NCBI RefSeq assembly: GCF_018588945.1
Contig: NZ_JAFIWA010000004.1
Location: 186,001 to 250,000 of the forward strand
Source: Microbacterium flavescens
GTDB lineage: Bacteria > Actinomycetota > Actinomycetes > Actinomycetales > Microbacteriaceae
Length of the DNA: 64,000 nt
Direction: 5' to 3'
A model generated the notes under the pieces. It was not told where the DNA came from. It worked only from the letters and a program-made list of their open reading frames with translations, and ran no database searches. A program made the position numbers and the translations under genes. How positions within the stretch are numbered: position 1 is the stretch's first letter; every line of letters starts with the position of its first letter. Below, piece after piece: positions 49,715 through 58,628 of the stretch.

Positions 49715-50983
49715 TCACGCAGCCGGGGCGCAGATGGCGTTCTCGGCGACGCGCCCGTGGTACTGCTGAGGCGTCCAGGGCAGGCCCGCCTCGGGGGCGG
49801 TCTGTCCGGCAGCCGCCGGCGCCTTCGACGCGATCGCGGCGAGCTCCCACGCGAGGTACGCGCCGATGCTCGCCCCGGCTGCCGAGTCGTTGAGCACCAC
49901 GGCCACCGTCAGGCCACTGACGGGGTCGGAGAACGCCGCCGTGATGTAACCCGGGACGGCGCCGAACTGCCCGACGAGCGAGCCCGCCTGAAGCGCGCCG
50001 CCCGCCGCCGTGTACCACGACGGCGCACCCGACGCGGCGGGAAGCGGGTCGGCGAACCGGTCGTCCCTGTCGGGGTGCAGTGCTCCCGTGGCCAGAGCCT
50101 GGGCATACCGCCCGAGGTCGTCGATGTCGCTCGAGACTCCACTGTCGGTGAACCCGGTCGTGATCGACACATCGGACACGTCGAGCGGCTCGGCGCAGTT
50201 GGGCTTGCCGTCCTCGCCCGGAGGTGCGTACAGCCCCATCAGCACAGACTCGGAGGGCGCGACCAGTCCCGTGGCATCGAGATCGAGGGGCTCGACGACA
50301 TACTCCTCGATGAGCTGCGCCGCAGGCTTGCCCAGGGCGCTCTCGAGCGCCAGACCCAGCAGAACGTAGCCGGCATCGGAGTCGCGGTAGGCGGCTCCGG
50401 GCTCGATGGAACGCCCTGCCCCCAGCCCGAAGCTCGCGAGCTCACGCGGATTCCACGTGCGGGTCGGATTCGACAGCCACAGCGGCGTCAGATGCGCGGC
50501 ATACGAGCCGATGCCCGACGTGCTGTCGCACAGCTGCTCGAGGGTGATGTCGGTGAGCGCGGGCACGCTCGTGACCCACGTCGTCACGCTGTCGTTCAGC
50601 TTGACCTTGCCCTCGGCCGCGGCGACGTAGAGAACGTCGCAGATCATCGCCCGCGTGACGCGCGCAGCCCGGAACTGCATGTCGGCGGTGACCTCGGCGT
50701 CGTCGGTCGGGCTCTGCGTTCCGAGGCCCGCGACCCAGCTGCCGCTCCACGGCGCCCAGACGCCGACGATCGCGCCGGACGACCCCGTCGCGGTCATCGC
50801 GTGGGTGACGGCATCCTGCAGCTGCTCCACGGTGTCTTCCGGGAGGGCGGCATCCGTCTGCGCCGGCACATCGACCTCGACGTGCCGATCGGGCGCGCAG
50901 GCTACGAGGGTGAGCGCGACAAGGATCCCAGCGGATGCCGCGGCGATGGCGCGGCGTGTCGCAAGTCGGGTCCTCATCCTCAC
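49715..50983 (-). CDS. Beta-lactamase-fold lipoprotein with degenerate active site
   Basis: 422 residues. The lipobox is LVAC (Cys29). The fold of class C beta-lactamase/D-Ala-D-Ala carboxypeptidase relatives is clear (GKVKLNDSVTTWV, TLEQLCDSTSGIGSY, GYVLLGLALESALGKPAAQLIEEYVVEPLDL). The catalytic SxxK is replaced: FRAARVTRAMI stands where FRxGSVTKxxxA is expected. The Tyr-x-Asn motif reads DSD and the HxG-type motif reads GQFG. All three motifs are lost, so hydrolysis is unlikely. It may bind peptidoglycan or a partner. Upstream of and co-directional with EamA. Confidence 0.87.
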   Translation of the reverse strand: MRMRTRLATRRAIAAASAGILVALTLVACAPDRHVEVDVPAQTDAALPEDTVEQLQDAVTHAMTATGSSGAIVGVWAPWSGSWVAGLGTQSPTDDAEVTADMQFRAARVTRAMICDVLYVAAAEGKVKLNDSVTTWVTSVPALTDITLEQLCDSTSGIGSYAAHLTPLWLSNPTRTWNPRELASFGLGAGRSIEPGAAYRDSDAGYVLLGLALESALGKPAAQLIEEYVVEPLDLDATGLVAPSESVLMGLYAPPGEDGKPNCAEPLDVSDVSITTGFTDSGVSSDIDDLGRYAQALATGALHPDRDDRFADPLPAASGAPSWYTAAGGALQAGSLVGQFGAVPGYITAAFSDPVSGLTVAVVLNDSAAGASIGAYLAWELAAIASKAPAAAGQTAPEAGLPWTPQQYHGRVAENAICAPAA

Positions 50984-51058
50984 CCCCCACGGTGATCGTC
51001 CATAGATTCAAACACACCGCGCTGAATCTGACCGCACCCACTGCCTAGGCTGAACGCC

Positions 51059-51367
51059 ATGACGCACATCTTCGACGAGTCCGCGCGGGCGGGGGTCCTC
51101 GGCCACATGAACGGCGACCACGGCGACGACAACATCCTGATCGCCCGCGCATTCGGCCCGAGCGGCGTCATCGACGCGGTCATGACTCGATTCGATGGGG
51201 ACGGCGGAACGTGGGAGGCGACGCTGGCGGATGGCAGCGTCACCGAAGTGCGCGCGCCCTGGCCCGGCGGACCCATCACCGAGCGACCCGAGGTGCGGCG
51301 TGAGATCGTCGCGCTTTACGACGAGGCGTGCCGTCGGCTGGGGGTCGAACCCCGCCCACACGCGTGA
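51059..51367 (+). CDS. DUF2470 domain protein (heme-utilisation associated)
   Basis: 102 residues: VLGHMNGDHGDDNILIARAFGP with the conserved HxxxDH-type pattern, then TEVRAPWPGGPITERPEVRREIVALYDEAC. DUF2470 is found fused to or next to heme-binding HugZ-like and heme oxygenase proteins. It lies just upstream of the heme oxygenase gene, with the DtxR box between them, so a role in heme handling is inferred. Confidence 0.87.
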   Translation: MTHIFDESARAGVLGHMNGDHGDDNILIARAFGPSGVIDAVMTRFDGDGGTWEATLADGSVTEVRAPWPGGPITERPEVRREIVALYDEACRRLGVEPRPHA

Positions 51368-51373
51368 CGGGGG

Positions 51374-51392
51374 TTAGGTTAGGCGACCCTAA
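51374..51392 (+). promoter_or_regulatory. DtxR/IdeR-type iron box upstream of heme oxygenase
   Basis: TTAGGTTAGGCGACCCTAA matches the 19-base DtxR/IdeR consensus at 16 positions. It overlaps a TAATAT -10-like hexamer (51390-51395), 20 bases before the heme oxygenase start. Iron-bound regulator here would block transcription when iron is plentiful. Confidence 0.88.
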
Positions 51393-51411
51393 TATGCCTA
51401 GACTGGGGCCT

Positions 51412-52065
51412 ATGAGCGACCTGATCCCGTTCTCGATCGCGCTGCGTGAGCGCTCCAGCCGTGCCCACTCCTCCAGCGAGCACGCGGGGTTCATGGCCGA
51501 TCTCATGAAGGGCGAGGGCACACGCGACGACTACATCGCGCTCGTCGCCCAGCACTGGTTCATCTACGAGGCCCTCGAGCGCACCGCCGGCCAGATGCGC
51601 AACGACCCCGTGGCCGCCGTCTTCATCAGCGAAAAGCTCACGCGGCTGCCGGCGCTCGAGGCCGACCTCGAGTTCCTGGTCGGGGACGACTGGCGCGAGA
51701 CCATCACCCCGCTGCCGACGACCCGCGCCTACGTCGACCGCATCAACGAGGTGGGCGCGACGTGGCCGGGCGGCTTCGTGGCCCACCACTACACGCGCTA
51801 CCTCGGCGACCTTTCGGGCGGGCAGTTCATCGGGCGCCTCATGTCCCGGCGATTCGGCTTCGGCACGAATGGCATCGGCTTCTACCTCTTCGACGACATC
51901 GCCGACCCCAAGGCGTTCAAGGAGGTCTACCGGGAGCAGCTCGACAAGGCGCCGTGGGATGCCGCCGAGCAGGAGCGCGTCATCGACGAGGTCCTGCTGG
52001 CCTACCGCTTCAACACCGAGCTCTTCGACGACCTGGCGCACGCGAAGGCGGCTCAGGTCGCCTGA
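51412..52065 (+). CDS. hmuO: Heme oxygenase (biliverdin-producing), HmuO type
   Basis: 217 residues. Helical heme oxygenase fold with the proximal His in RSSRAHSSSEHAGFMADLM and the distal-helix signature HHYTRYLGDLSGGQFIGRLM (GDLSGG over the heme). It opens heme to biliverdin, CO and free iron in the cytoplasm. The ATG at 51412 was chosen because the iron box and -10 lie just upstream. The 3' end overlaps the convergent helicase gene by 13 bases. Confidence 0.95.
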   Translation: MSDLIPFSIALRERSSRAHSSSEHAGFMADLMKGEGTRDDYIALVAQHWFIYEALERTAGQMRNDPVAAVFISEKLTRLPALEADLEFLVGDDWRETITPLPTTRAYVDRINEVGATWPGGFVAHHYTRYLGDLSGGQFIGRLMSRRFGFGTNGIGFYLFDDIADPKAFKEVYREQLDKAPWDAAEQERVIDEVLLAYRFNTELFDDLAHAKAAQVA

Positions 52066-53420
52066 GCCGCGGAGGCCCGCACCCCCGCCATGAAGCGCTG
52101 CACGTCGGGATCGACGCGGATGTCGCTCGGACGGAGGGGTCTCGACAGGTAGAGGCCGTCGAGCGAGGTCAGGCGCGACAGGGCGACGTAGGTCTGACCA
52201 GGCGCGAACGCCCCCGAGCCGAGGTCGACGACGGCACGCTCATAGGTCTTGCCCTGCGACTTGTGGATCGTCACGGCCCACGCCAGGCGCAGCGGGAACT
52301 GCGTGAACTCGGCCACGATCTCGCGTGAGAGCGACTTCGAGCCGGCGTCGTAGGCGTAGCGGAACCTCTCCCACACGGCAGGCTCGACGTCGAACTCCTG
52401 TCCCTCGACCTCGACACGCACCGTCCCTCCGGCGATCCGCGTGACCGTGCCGATCGTGCCGTTCACCCACCGGGGCGGTTCCCCGTAGGACTGCGTGTCG
52501 TTGCGCAGGAACATCACCTGTGCCCCGACTTTCATCTTGAGCTCGACATCGGCCGGGTACGCGGCATCCCCCCTCCCGAAGTCTCCGTTGATCTCGGCGA
52601 CCGCAGTCTGCTCGCGCCCGACCAGCTCGGTGAGGTGGCGTCGGTTGATGCTGTTGACGATGTCGTTGCGCGTGGCCAGCGTGATGATCGGGTGCTCGCC
52701 GTCGGCGGGGTCGGGCGGTGTGCGCGCGCCGGTGTCGTTGAGGATCTGCGCGATGTCGGCGGTGACCCTGCCGTAGCGGACGGCGTTGAGCATCGCCTTG
52801 AACGCCGGGTCGGACTGGCGGTGGATGTCGACGAGCTCGCGGATGTGCAGATCGGCCCCGTACGAGCCGATGTCGATGATGCCGTCGCCGGCCGCCTCGC
52901 CCACCCAGACCTTCGCGTCGAAGAACCAGAACGACCGGTAGTGGTCGCGGATGTAGCGCAGCTCATCACCGCGCGGCGGCACAGGCGCCAGCTGGTACGG
53001 GTCGCCGAACATGACGATCTGAACCCCGCCGAACGGCTCGGCACGACGGCCCCGAGCCTGCCGCAGCGAGCGGTCGATCGCGTCCATGAGATCGGCGTTG
53101 ACCATCGAGATCTCGTCGATCACGAGCGTGTCGATGGCGTTGAGGATCTTGCGCGCCGCATCGGACTGGTCGATCTCGCCCTTGGCGATGAGACCGATCG
53201 GCAGCCGGAACAGCGAGTGGATCGTCTGCCCCTCGACATTGAGAGCCGCCACGCCGGTGGGTGCGCACACGGCGATCGACTTGCTCGTGTGCCGGGCGAG
53301 GTGCTGCAGCAGCGTGGACTTGCCGGTACCGGCGCGACCGGTCACGAACACATGCTCGCGCGTGTCTTCGATGAGCCGGAAGAGGGCCTCCTGCTCGGCG
53401 GAGAGAGGCGGCGTGGTCAC
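52053..53420 (-). CDS. PIF1-like helicase / AAA ATPase
   Basis: 455 residues, GTG start. SF1B helicase motifs in order: Walker A VFVTGRAGTGKSTLLQHLA, motif Ia CAPTGVAALNVEGQTIHSLF, Walker B LVIDEISMVNADLMDAID, motif III MFGDPYQLAPV, and the C-terminal AWAVTIHKSQGKTYERAVVDLG with YVALSRLTSLDGLYLSR. This is the PIF1/RecD2-type arrangement. It would translocate 5' to 3' on DNA; the role in the cell is not established for bacterial homologues. Downstream of a MerR gene with a 9-base gap. Confidence 0.93.
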   Translation of the reverse strand: MTTPPLSAEQEALFRLIEDTREHVFVTGRAGTGKSTLLQHLARHTSKSIAVCAPTGVAALNVEGQTIHSLFRLPIGLIAKGEIDQSDAARKILNAIDTLVIDEISMVNADLMDAIDRSLRQARGRRAEPFGGVQIVMFGDPYQLAPVPPRGDELRYIRDHYRSFWFFDAKVWVGEAAGDGIIDIGSYGADLHIRELVDIHRQSDPAFKAMLNAVRYGRVTADIAQILNDTGARTPPDPADGEHPIITLATRNDIVNSINRRHLTELVGREQTAVAEINGDFGRGDAAYPADVELKMKVGAQVMFLRNDTQSYGEPPRWVNGTIGTVTRIAGGTVRVEVEGQEFDVEPAVWERFRYAYDAGSKSLSREIVAEFTQFPLRLAWAVTIHKSQGKTYERAVVDLGSGAFAPGQTYVALSRLTSLDGLYLSRPLRPSDIRVDPDVQRFMAGVRASAAQAT

Positions 53421-53429
53421 CGATTCATG

Positions 53430-53930
53430 TTAGCCACCGGATGCCGCGCCCCGGCCCTCGCGGGCCGGTTCGGTGGACGACCGGCCATCCACAGGCAGCA
53501 CCGCGTCTGCGGCCGGCTCGGCGTCGCGCCATCGCCCGGTGCCAGCCACGACCTCGTCCATGATCGCCCGGAACCGGGGGCACGTCGTGATGTCGTGGGA
53601 ACGGCAGCGCAGCGCATGCTCGGTCATCCGCCGCGAGCGCTCCATGTCGGCCATCCGCCGTGCCAAGTCCTCGAGATGGGCCTCGAGCACGCGATGTCGC
53701 TCAGGCGCCTGCTCGTCCAGAAGGATGCCGATCTGATCGAGGCTCATGCCGGCGGCCTTGCTGCGCACGATCACGCCGATTCGGACGAGATCGTCGTCGG
53801 AGAAGAGGCGGCGGCCGGCGGCATCGCGGTCGGGGTGAAGCAGCGCCACGTCCTCCCAATGGCGCAGCACGTGGGTCGGAAGGTCGAATCGCGCCGCCGC
53901 ATCGCCGATCGAGAGAGCACTTGACTTCAT
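53430..53930 (-). CDS. MerR-family transcriptional regulator
   Basis: 166 residues. The MerR helix-turn-helix is LSIGDAAARFDLPTHVLRHWEDVALLHPDRDAAGRRLFSDDD, followed by the dimer coiled coil and a C-terminal part with two Cys (CRSHDITTCPRF) that could sense metal or redox state. The start codon lies inside the perfect palindrome at 53922-53945. It is divergent from the flavoprotein gene at 53983, its likely target. Confidence 0.92.
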   Translation of the reverse strand: MKSSALSIGDAAARFDLPTHVLRHWEDVALLHPDRDAAGRRLFSDDDLVRIGVIVRSKAAGMSLDQIGILLDEQAPERHRVLEAHLEDLARRMADMERSRRMTEHALRCRSHDITTCPRFRAIMDEVVAGTGRWRDAEPAADAVLPVDGRSSTEPAREGRGAASGG

Positions 53931-53951
53931 GTCGACATGAAGTCACAGAAT
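53921..53951 (+). promoter_or_regulatory. MerR-type promoter: perfect 24-bp palindrome in a 19-base spacer
   Basis: A perfect palindrome spans 53922-53945, centred on TCGA, with half-site TGACTTCATGTC. On the plus strand a TTGACT -35 (53921-53926) and CAGAAT -10 (53946-53951) are 19 bases apart. This overlong spacer covered by a dyad is the hallmark of MerR-activated promoters, here pointing at the flavoprotein gene. Confidence 0.87.
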
Positions 53952-53982
53952 CGAGGAGAAAGCAAGCGAGAGGGGACTCATC

Positions 53983-54822
53983 ATGTACGAGGCCATCGTG
54001 ATCGGGGGCGGCCCGGCGGGGCTGCAGGCGGCGCTGACACTCGGGAGGATGCACCGCCGGGTGCTGCTCGTCGACTCGGGGGAGTACCGCAACGGCACGG
54101 TCGAGCACGCCCACAATCTGCTGACGAACGACGGGACGCCCCCCGCCCAGTTGCGGGCGGCCGCCCGGGCGGAGATCGCCGCCTACGACACGGTCGAGGT
54201 GCGCGATGCCGCGGTCGACCGGGTCACGGCCGACGACGGCGCATTCCGCGTCGTCTTCACCGACGGCGGGGCCGCCACCGGTCTTCGTCTCCTGCTGGCG
54301 ACCGGCGTGCGCGATGAGCTCCCGCCCATTCCCGGACTCGAGGCGGAGTGGGGCCGGCGCGTCGCGCAGTGCCCGTTCTGCCACGGCCACGAGTTCGCGG
54401 GGCGCGCGGTGGCCGTCGCGCTCGACGGCGACCACGCCGCCATGATCGGGCGGATGCTGGAACCGGTGGCCTCGACCGTGACGATCGTGCCGCCGGGCGA
54501 CATCGCGCGCGTGGTCTCCGAGACCGACGGAATCCGGATCGAGAAGCGCGACGGCGAACGGGTGACGGTCGCCGGCCTGTTCATCGCCCCGACTCCGCAT
54601 CAGCGCACACCGTTCGCCGAGCAGCTGGGCTGCCGGATGCTCCCGAGCGGCTCCGTCGAGATCGACCCCGTCGGCCAGACGTCTGTACCGGGGGTCTACG
54701 CCGCCGGCGACATGGCTCACGTCGCCTCGGCGGCGGGGCCGATGGTGTCGCTCGCGGCGGCGATCGCCGCGGGGCAGATGGCTGCCGCCGGAATCGTGCG
54801 CGATCTGATCACCGCAGTGTGA
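53983..54822 (+). CDS. Thioredoxin-reductase-like FAD/NAD(P) oxidoreductase
   Basis: 279 residues, shorter than thioredoxin reductase (about 310). The FAD motif is AIVIGGGPAGLQAALTLGRMHRRVLLVD, the redox pair is CPFC in VAQCPFCHGHEF, and the terminal FAD segment is TSVPGVYAAGDMAHVASAAGPMVSLAAAIAAG. The NAD(P) Rossmann glycines are poorly kept (VALDGDHAAMIGRML), which may explain the shorter length. Expected to reduce a small disulfide or substrate in the cytoplasm. Expression should be switched on by the divergent MerR protein. Confidence 0.9.
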   Translation: MYEAIVIGGGPAGLQAALTLGRMHRRVLLVDSGEYRNGTVEHAHNLLTNDGTPPAQLRAAARAEIAAYDTVEVRDAAVDRVTADDGAFRVVFTDGGAATGLRLLLATGVRDELPPIPGLEAEWGRRVAQCPFCHGHEFAGRAVAVALDGDHAAMIGRMLEPVASTVTIVPPGDIARVVSETDGIRIEKRDGERVTVAGLFIAPTPHQRTPFAEQLGCRMLPSGSVEIDPVGQTSVPGVYAAGDMAHVASAAGPMVSLAAAIAAGQMAAAGIVRDLITAV

Positions 54823-54866
54823 CGGCGGGTTCCGGTTCTGGAGCGGTTGCTTCTTAGACTGGGGGC

Positions 54867-56009
54867 GTGGACCAAGGGGCGGTGGACACCACAGCCGGTC
54901 GCGGTTCTGCGCCCCCGGCTTCTTCCGCGAGCCTCGGGGGCGAGGCATCCGCTCGCATTCAGCCGCCGCGCAAGCGCCGCCGCACGCTCGCTCTGGATCT
55001 CACGCTGCTCGGCATCGTGGGGATCCTGCTGATCGCGGCGACGGCAGCCGCTGTGGGCGCGATCCAGAAGGAGTTCTACAGCCCCACCGCCTTCGTCGAG
55101 CGCTACCTCGACATGCTGGCCGACGGGAGTGCCGCCGAGGCCCTCACCGTTCCCGGAGTGATGGTCGAGTCGGCCGAGCTGGACGCGGCCGGGCTGCCGG
55201 CGACGGCCGACGAGGCGCTGCTGCGCGCGGCGGCGCTCGCCCCGCTCGACGACACCCGTGTCGTGTCGGAGGAGGCCGACGGCGAGATCACGCGGGTCAC
55301 CGTCGAGTACGTCGCGGGCGGATACGACGGTAGGACGACGTTCGAGGTGGAGCGCGACGGGTCGATCGGCCTCGCTCCCACTTGGCGCTTCGCGACGAGC
55401 CCGCTCGCGGTGATGAATCTCGTGGTCAAGGGCTCGATGGTGTTCTCGGTGAACGGCTTCGAGATCGACAAGCGGCAGGTGTCGGTGGATGGAGCGGATG
55501 CCGAGCCCCTCGACCCGCTCCCGCTCCTGGTCTTCTCTCCCGGCCTGTACTCGGTCGCAGTCGACACGGCCATCTCGGCGACGCCAGGGGTGGCGGTGCT
55601 CTCCGACAGCCCCTTCCGCGCCTTCCCGGTCGAGATCCAGGCCGAGGCGACCGACGAGTTCGTGGCGGTCGTGCAGCAGGAGGTCGAGGAGTTCCTCACC
55701 CAGTGCGCCACCCAGGAGGTGCTGCAGCCGACCGGGTGCCCCTTCGGCTACACGGTGCAGGACCGGATCGACTCGCTGCCGAAGTGGTCGATCGCCCAGC
55801 ATCCCGCCGTCGCGGTGACGCCCGAGGGCGACGGCTGGAGCATCGTCCCCTCCGAGGCTGTCGCCCACATCGAGGTCGACATCCAGTCGCTGTTCGACGG
55901 CTCGATCAGCCACGTGAGCGAGGATGTGCCGTTCACGGTGTCGGGCCAGATCACGGTGCAGCCCGATGGGCGGGCGTCGATCGTGGTGACCGGACCCGAG
56001 GCGCCGTAG
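54867..56009 (+). CDS. Single-pass membrane protein of unknown function
   Basis: 380 residues, GTG start. A cytoplasmic N-terminus of about 40 residues ends in KRRRTLALD, followed by one membrane segment (LTLLGIVGILLIAATAAAVGAI). The outer part of about 310 residues has two Cys (FLTQCATQEVLQPTGCPF) and repeating beta-rich segments (ITRVTVEYVAGGYDGRTTFEVERDG). The layout is like the DUF4352/Mce-associated or NTF2-like extracytoplasmic proteins of actinobacteria, but I cannot name the family. Confidence 0.82.
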   Translation: MDQGAVDTTAGRGSAPPASSASLGGEASARIQPPRKRRRTLALDLTLLGIVGILLIAATAAAVGAIQKEFYSPTAFVERYLDMLADGSAAEALTVPGVMVESAELDAAGLPATADEALLRAAALAPLDDTRVVSEEADGEITRVTVEYVAGGYDGRTTFEVERDGSIGLAPTWRFATSPLAVMNLVVKGSMVFSVNGFEIDKRQVSVDGADAEPLDPLPLLVFSPGLYSVAVDTAISATPGVAVLSDSPFRAFPVEIQAEATDEFVAVVQQEVEEFLTQCATQEVLQPTGCPFGYTVQDRIDSLPKWSIAQHPAVAVTPEGDGWSIVPSEAVAHIEVDIQSLFDGSISHVSEDVPFTVSGQITVQPDGRASIVVTGPEAP

Positions 56010-56015
56010 GCGGCC

Positions 56016-57992
56016 TCAGCGGGCCCGGCGCGCGTCGCGCTCGGCGAGTTCCGCCAGCCGCGCGTTGTACTCCTCGAGCTCGGCGTCGCCGGTGCGATCG
56101 GCGTGGCGGTCGCGGCGCTTCTGATCGCGCGCGTCGCTCCTGCTCCACTGGATCGCGACGACGATCGCCAGGATGAGCGTCGGGATCTCTCCGATCGACC
56201 ACGCCACACCGCCGCCGGTGTACTGGTCCTCGAGCGGCGTCGCCCCCCACGTGCGGCCCATCGATCCGAACCACTCGGCCACCATCAACCCGGACTGCAT
56301 CATGATCGCGATGCCGAAGAAGGCGTGCATCGCCATGATGCCGATGAGCAGAAGGAGCCGGCCGGGGTACGGCAGCCGATACGGGACCGGGTCGATGCCG
56401 ATGAGCGTCAGCACGAAGAGGTAGCCCGTGAAGAGGAAGTGGGCGACCATCCACTCGTGACCGAGATGGTCGTACAGCGACCACCGAAACAGGTCGGTGT
56501 AGTAGAACACCCACAGCGATCCGATGAACAGCGCCGCGGCGACGAACGGGTTCGTCAGCACCCGGGCTACGGGAGAGTGGACGGCCCACAGGATCCACTC
56601 GCGCCCGCCGCGCGTGCCGTCGTCGCGCTTGCGGATGGCACGCGCTGCGAGGGTCACCGGAGCCGCCGCGACGAGCAGCAGCGGGATGGCCATGGTGAGC
56701 AGCATGTGCCCGACCATGTGCACGCTGAAGAGGTAGTCCTGGTAGACGTTGATGGCACCGCCGGTCACCCACACCAGCAGGGCGAGACCGGCGATCCACA
56801 TGATCGTGCGGTAGATCGGCCAGGCGTCGCCCCGGCGGTGCAGGCGCCAGGCACCCATGAGGTAGAAGAAGACGCCGAATCCGGCGGCGACGGCCCACAG
56901 CAGATCGACGTTCCATGATGTGAGCCAGGCCAGCGGCGTGAGCTCGTCGGGCAATGGTGCACCGGTCAGCACCTCGGCGGGCGTCCGCTCCGCCGGAAGG
57001 GCCGAGGACACCGGCGGGGGCGTGCGCGCGAGTGCCGCCGCGGCCCCCGAGGCCGCACCCATCAGCACCAGCTCGAAGGCGATCAGGGTCCAGAAGGCGC
57101 GGGACGCGCCATCCTCCCGCAGTCGGCCGATGAGCCGGCTCCGGTACCACGCGCCGAACACGCCGAGTGCGATGAGCGCCACGATCTTGACGCACAGGAT
57201 CGCGCCGTACGGCGACAGCAGCGCGTCCCAGTTCTGCAGCCCGATCGCCGCACGCACGGTGCCCGATGCCGCGACGACGACGAAGGCGGCGAGCGCGATG
57301 CTCGAATAGCGCGCGACGACCGGCGCGAGGCGGTCGCGACCGAGCAGCGGCCGCACCAGCACCATCAGGATGAGGCCGCCCAGCCACACCGCCGCGGCGA
57401 TGATGTGGAGGATGAGGGCCGTCATCGCCTCGTGGTGGAACGCCTCCTCGCCGGAGTGACCCTGCGTGCCCATCGGCACGAGGGAGGCGGCCGCGAGGAT
57501 CGCCACGAAGAAGGTAGCCGTCCAGGAGCGGACGGCGAAGGTCAGCACCGTGAGCGCCGCGCCGGCGACGGTCGTGATCAGCCAGGTGCGGCCGACCTCG
57601 GTCTCGACGAGGAAGCGGCCCAGCTGCGCCCCGAACTCCGGACCCGCGTCGATGGCGGGGTTGAACGCGTCGATGAAGGTGAGGAAGCCGGTGGCGGCAG
57701 CCGAGACGGTGAAGACGGCGGCTGAGATGGATGCCGCGTCCAGCGCGATGTCGAACTCGCGCTCCCCCGCGCGCAGCGCGAACAGGGCCGTGACGAGTGC
57801 ACCCACCATGCCGGCGGCGGAGAGGTTCACGAGGAGCTTCGCGACGGGGAGTCCCCACCGCGCGATCGGGCCGGGATCGCCGATGGCGAGCGGCGCCGCG
57901 CCGCCGCCGAACGCCAGAGCCCAGACGAGCACGACGAGCGCGGTCACGACGAGGATCACGGGCCCAGCGGCCCGCAGGGCGCGGGGACTCAC
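56016..57992 (-). CDS. CopD-CtaG fusion: copper resistance D domain and cytochrome c oxidase assembly protein
   Basis: 658 residues with about 15 membrane segments. Residues 1-310 are CopD-like, with HHEAMTALILHIIAAAVWLGGLILMVLVRPLLGR and FGAWYRSRLIGRLR. Residues 350-620 are the caa3_CtaG domain: QDYLFSVHMVGHMLLTMAIPLLLVAAAPVTLAARAI, HEWMVAHFLFTGYLFVLTLIGIDPVPYRLPY and DQYTGGGVAWSIGEIPTLILA. Such fusions are widespread in actinobacteria and serve copper delivery to cytochrome oxidase. The C-terminus is charged. GTG start at 57992; its GGAGGA is very close, so the true start may be slightly downstream. Confidence 0.92.
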   Translation of the reverse strand: MSPRALRAAGPVILVVTALVVLVWALAFGGGAAPLAIGDPGPIARWGLPVAKLLVNLSAAGMVGALVTALFALRAGEREFDIALDAASISAAVFTVSAAATGFLTFIDAFNPAIDAGPEFGAQLGRFLVETEVGRTWLITTVAGAALTVLTFAVRSWTATFFVAILAAASLVPMGTQGHSGEEAFHHEAMTALILHIIAAAVWLGGLILMVLVRPLLGRDRLAPVVARYSSIALAAFVVVAASGTVRAAIGLQNWDALLSPYGAILCVKIVALIALGVFGAWYRSRLIGRLREDGASRAFWTLIAFELVLMGAASGAAAALARTPPPVSSALPAERTPAEVLTGAPLPDELTPLAWLTSWNVDLLWAVAAGFGVFFYLMGAWRLHRRGDAWPIYRTIMWIAGLALLVWVTGGAINVYQDYLFSVHMVGHMLLTMAIPLLLVAAAPVTLAARAIRKRDDGTRGGREWILWAVHSPVARVLTNPFVAAALFIGSLWVFYYTDLFRWSLYDHLGHEWMVAHFLFTGYLFVLTLIGIDPVPYRLPYPGRLLLLIGIMAMHAFFGIAIMMQSGLMVAEWFGSMGRTWGATPLEDQYTGGGVAWSIGEIPTLILAIVVAIQWSRSDARDQKRRDRHADRTGDAELEEYNARLAELAERDARRAR

Positions 57993-58044
57993 TCCTCCAG
58001 CCTAGGCGCGGAACTCGGCGTCGCTCGCCGCGGCCGGGAACGCA

Positions 58045-58072
58045 GAAGGGGGATGCCGCGGCATCCCCCTTC
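58045..58072 (-). terminator. Hairpin terminator downstream of the HU gene
   Basis: Perfect 13-bp stem (58045-58057 with 58060-58072) around GCCGCGGC, 15 bases after the HU stop. It is placed to end HU transcription before the CopD-CtaG gene. Confidence 0.75.
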
Positions 58073-58086
58073 TTGTGTGGTCGTCG

Positions 58087-58374
58087 TTACTTGACGGCGG
58101 CCTTGAGCTTCGAGCCCGCGGTGACCTTCACGCGCTGGCCGGCGGGGATCTTGATCTCCTCGCCCGTCTGGGGGTTGCGGCCGGTGCGAGCCGACGTCTC
58201 GACGCGCTCGAACGAGAGCCAGCCGGGGATCGAGACCTTGCTGCCCTTGGCGACGGCGTCGGAGACGGTCGAGAAGAGGGAGTCGAGCACGCCCGACACG
58301 GCGGACTGGCTCTGCCCGGTCGCGCTGGCGATGCTCGCGACGAGTTCGGTCTTGGTGATGGACTTGTCGGCCAT
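58087..58374 (-). CDS. hup: HU-family DNA-binding protein
   Basis: 95 residues, the short HU form without the Lys/Ala-rich tail of mycobacterial HupB. Motifs: ITKTELVASIASATGQSQSAVSGVLDSLFSTVSDAVAKGSKVSIPGWLSFERVETSARTGRNPQTGEEIKIPA, with the DNA-inserting proline loop GRNPQTG. It bends and compacts DNA. GGAGGACAATCCCC precedes the ATG. A hairpin follows the gene. Confidence 0.96.
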   Translation of the reverse strand: MADKSITKTELVASIASATGQSQSAVSGVLDSLFSTVSDAVAKGSKVSIPGWLSFERVETSARTGRNPQTGEEIKIPAGQRVKVTAGSKLKAAVK

Positions 58375-58628
58375 GGGGATTGTCCTCCAAAAGGCGGCGG
58401 AACCGCTGCCTTTTCATTGCTCGGACCGGACGGCAGTCGCCCCCCGGCTGGTCGGATCGACCGCCTCGAATGTACCTGACTTCGGGCGCAGAACCGCGGA
58501 TTTCCGGGGTTTTCGGACGTTCCGGGCGGCGTGTCGGGGCTCAGAGTGGCCCATGTGACCGATGTGACGGACGTTTCGTGGCCTCGGAGCCCGTCCTCCA
58601 GGACAGTTCGGGTGGTCGGCGGACGCCC

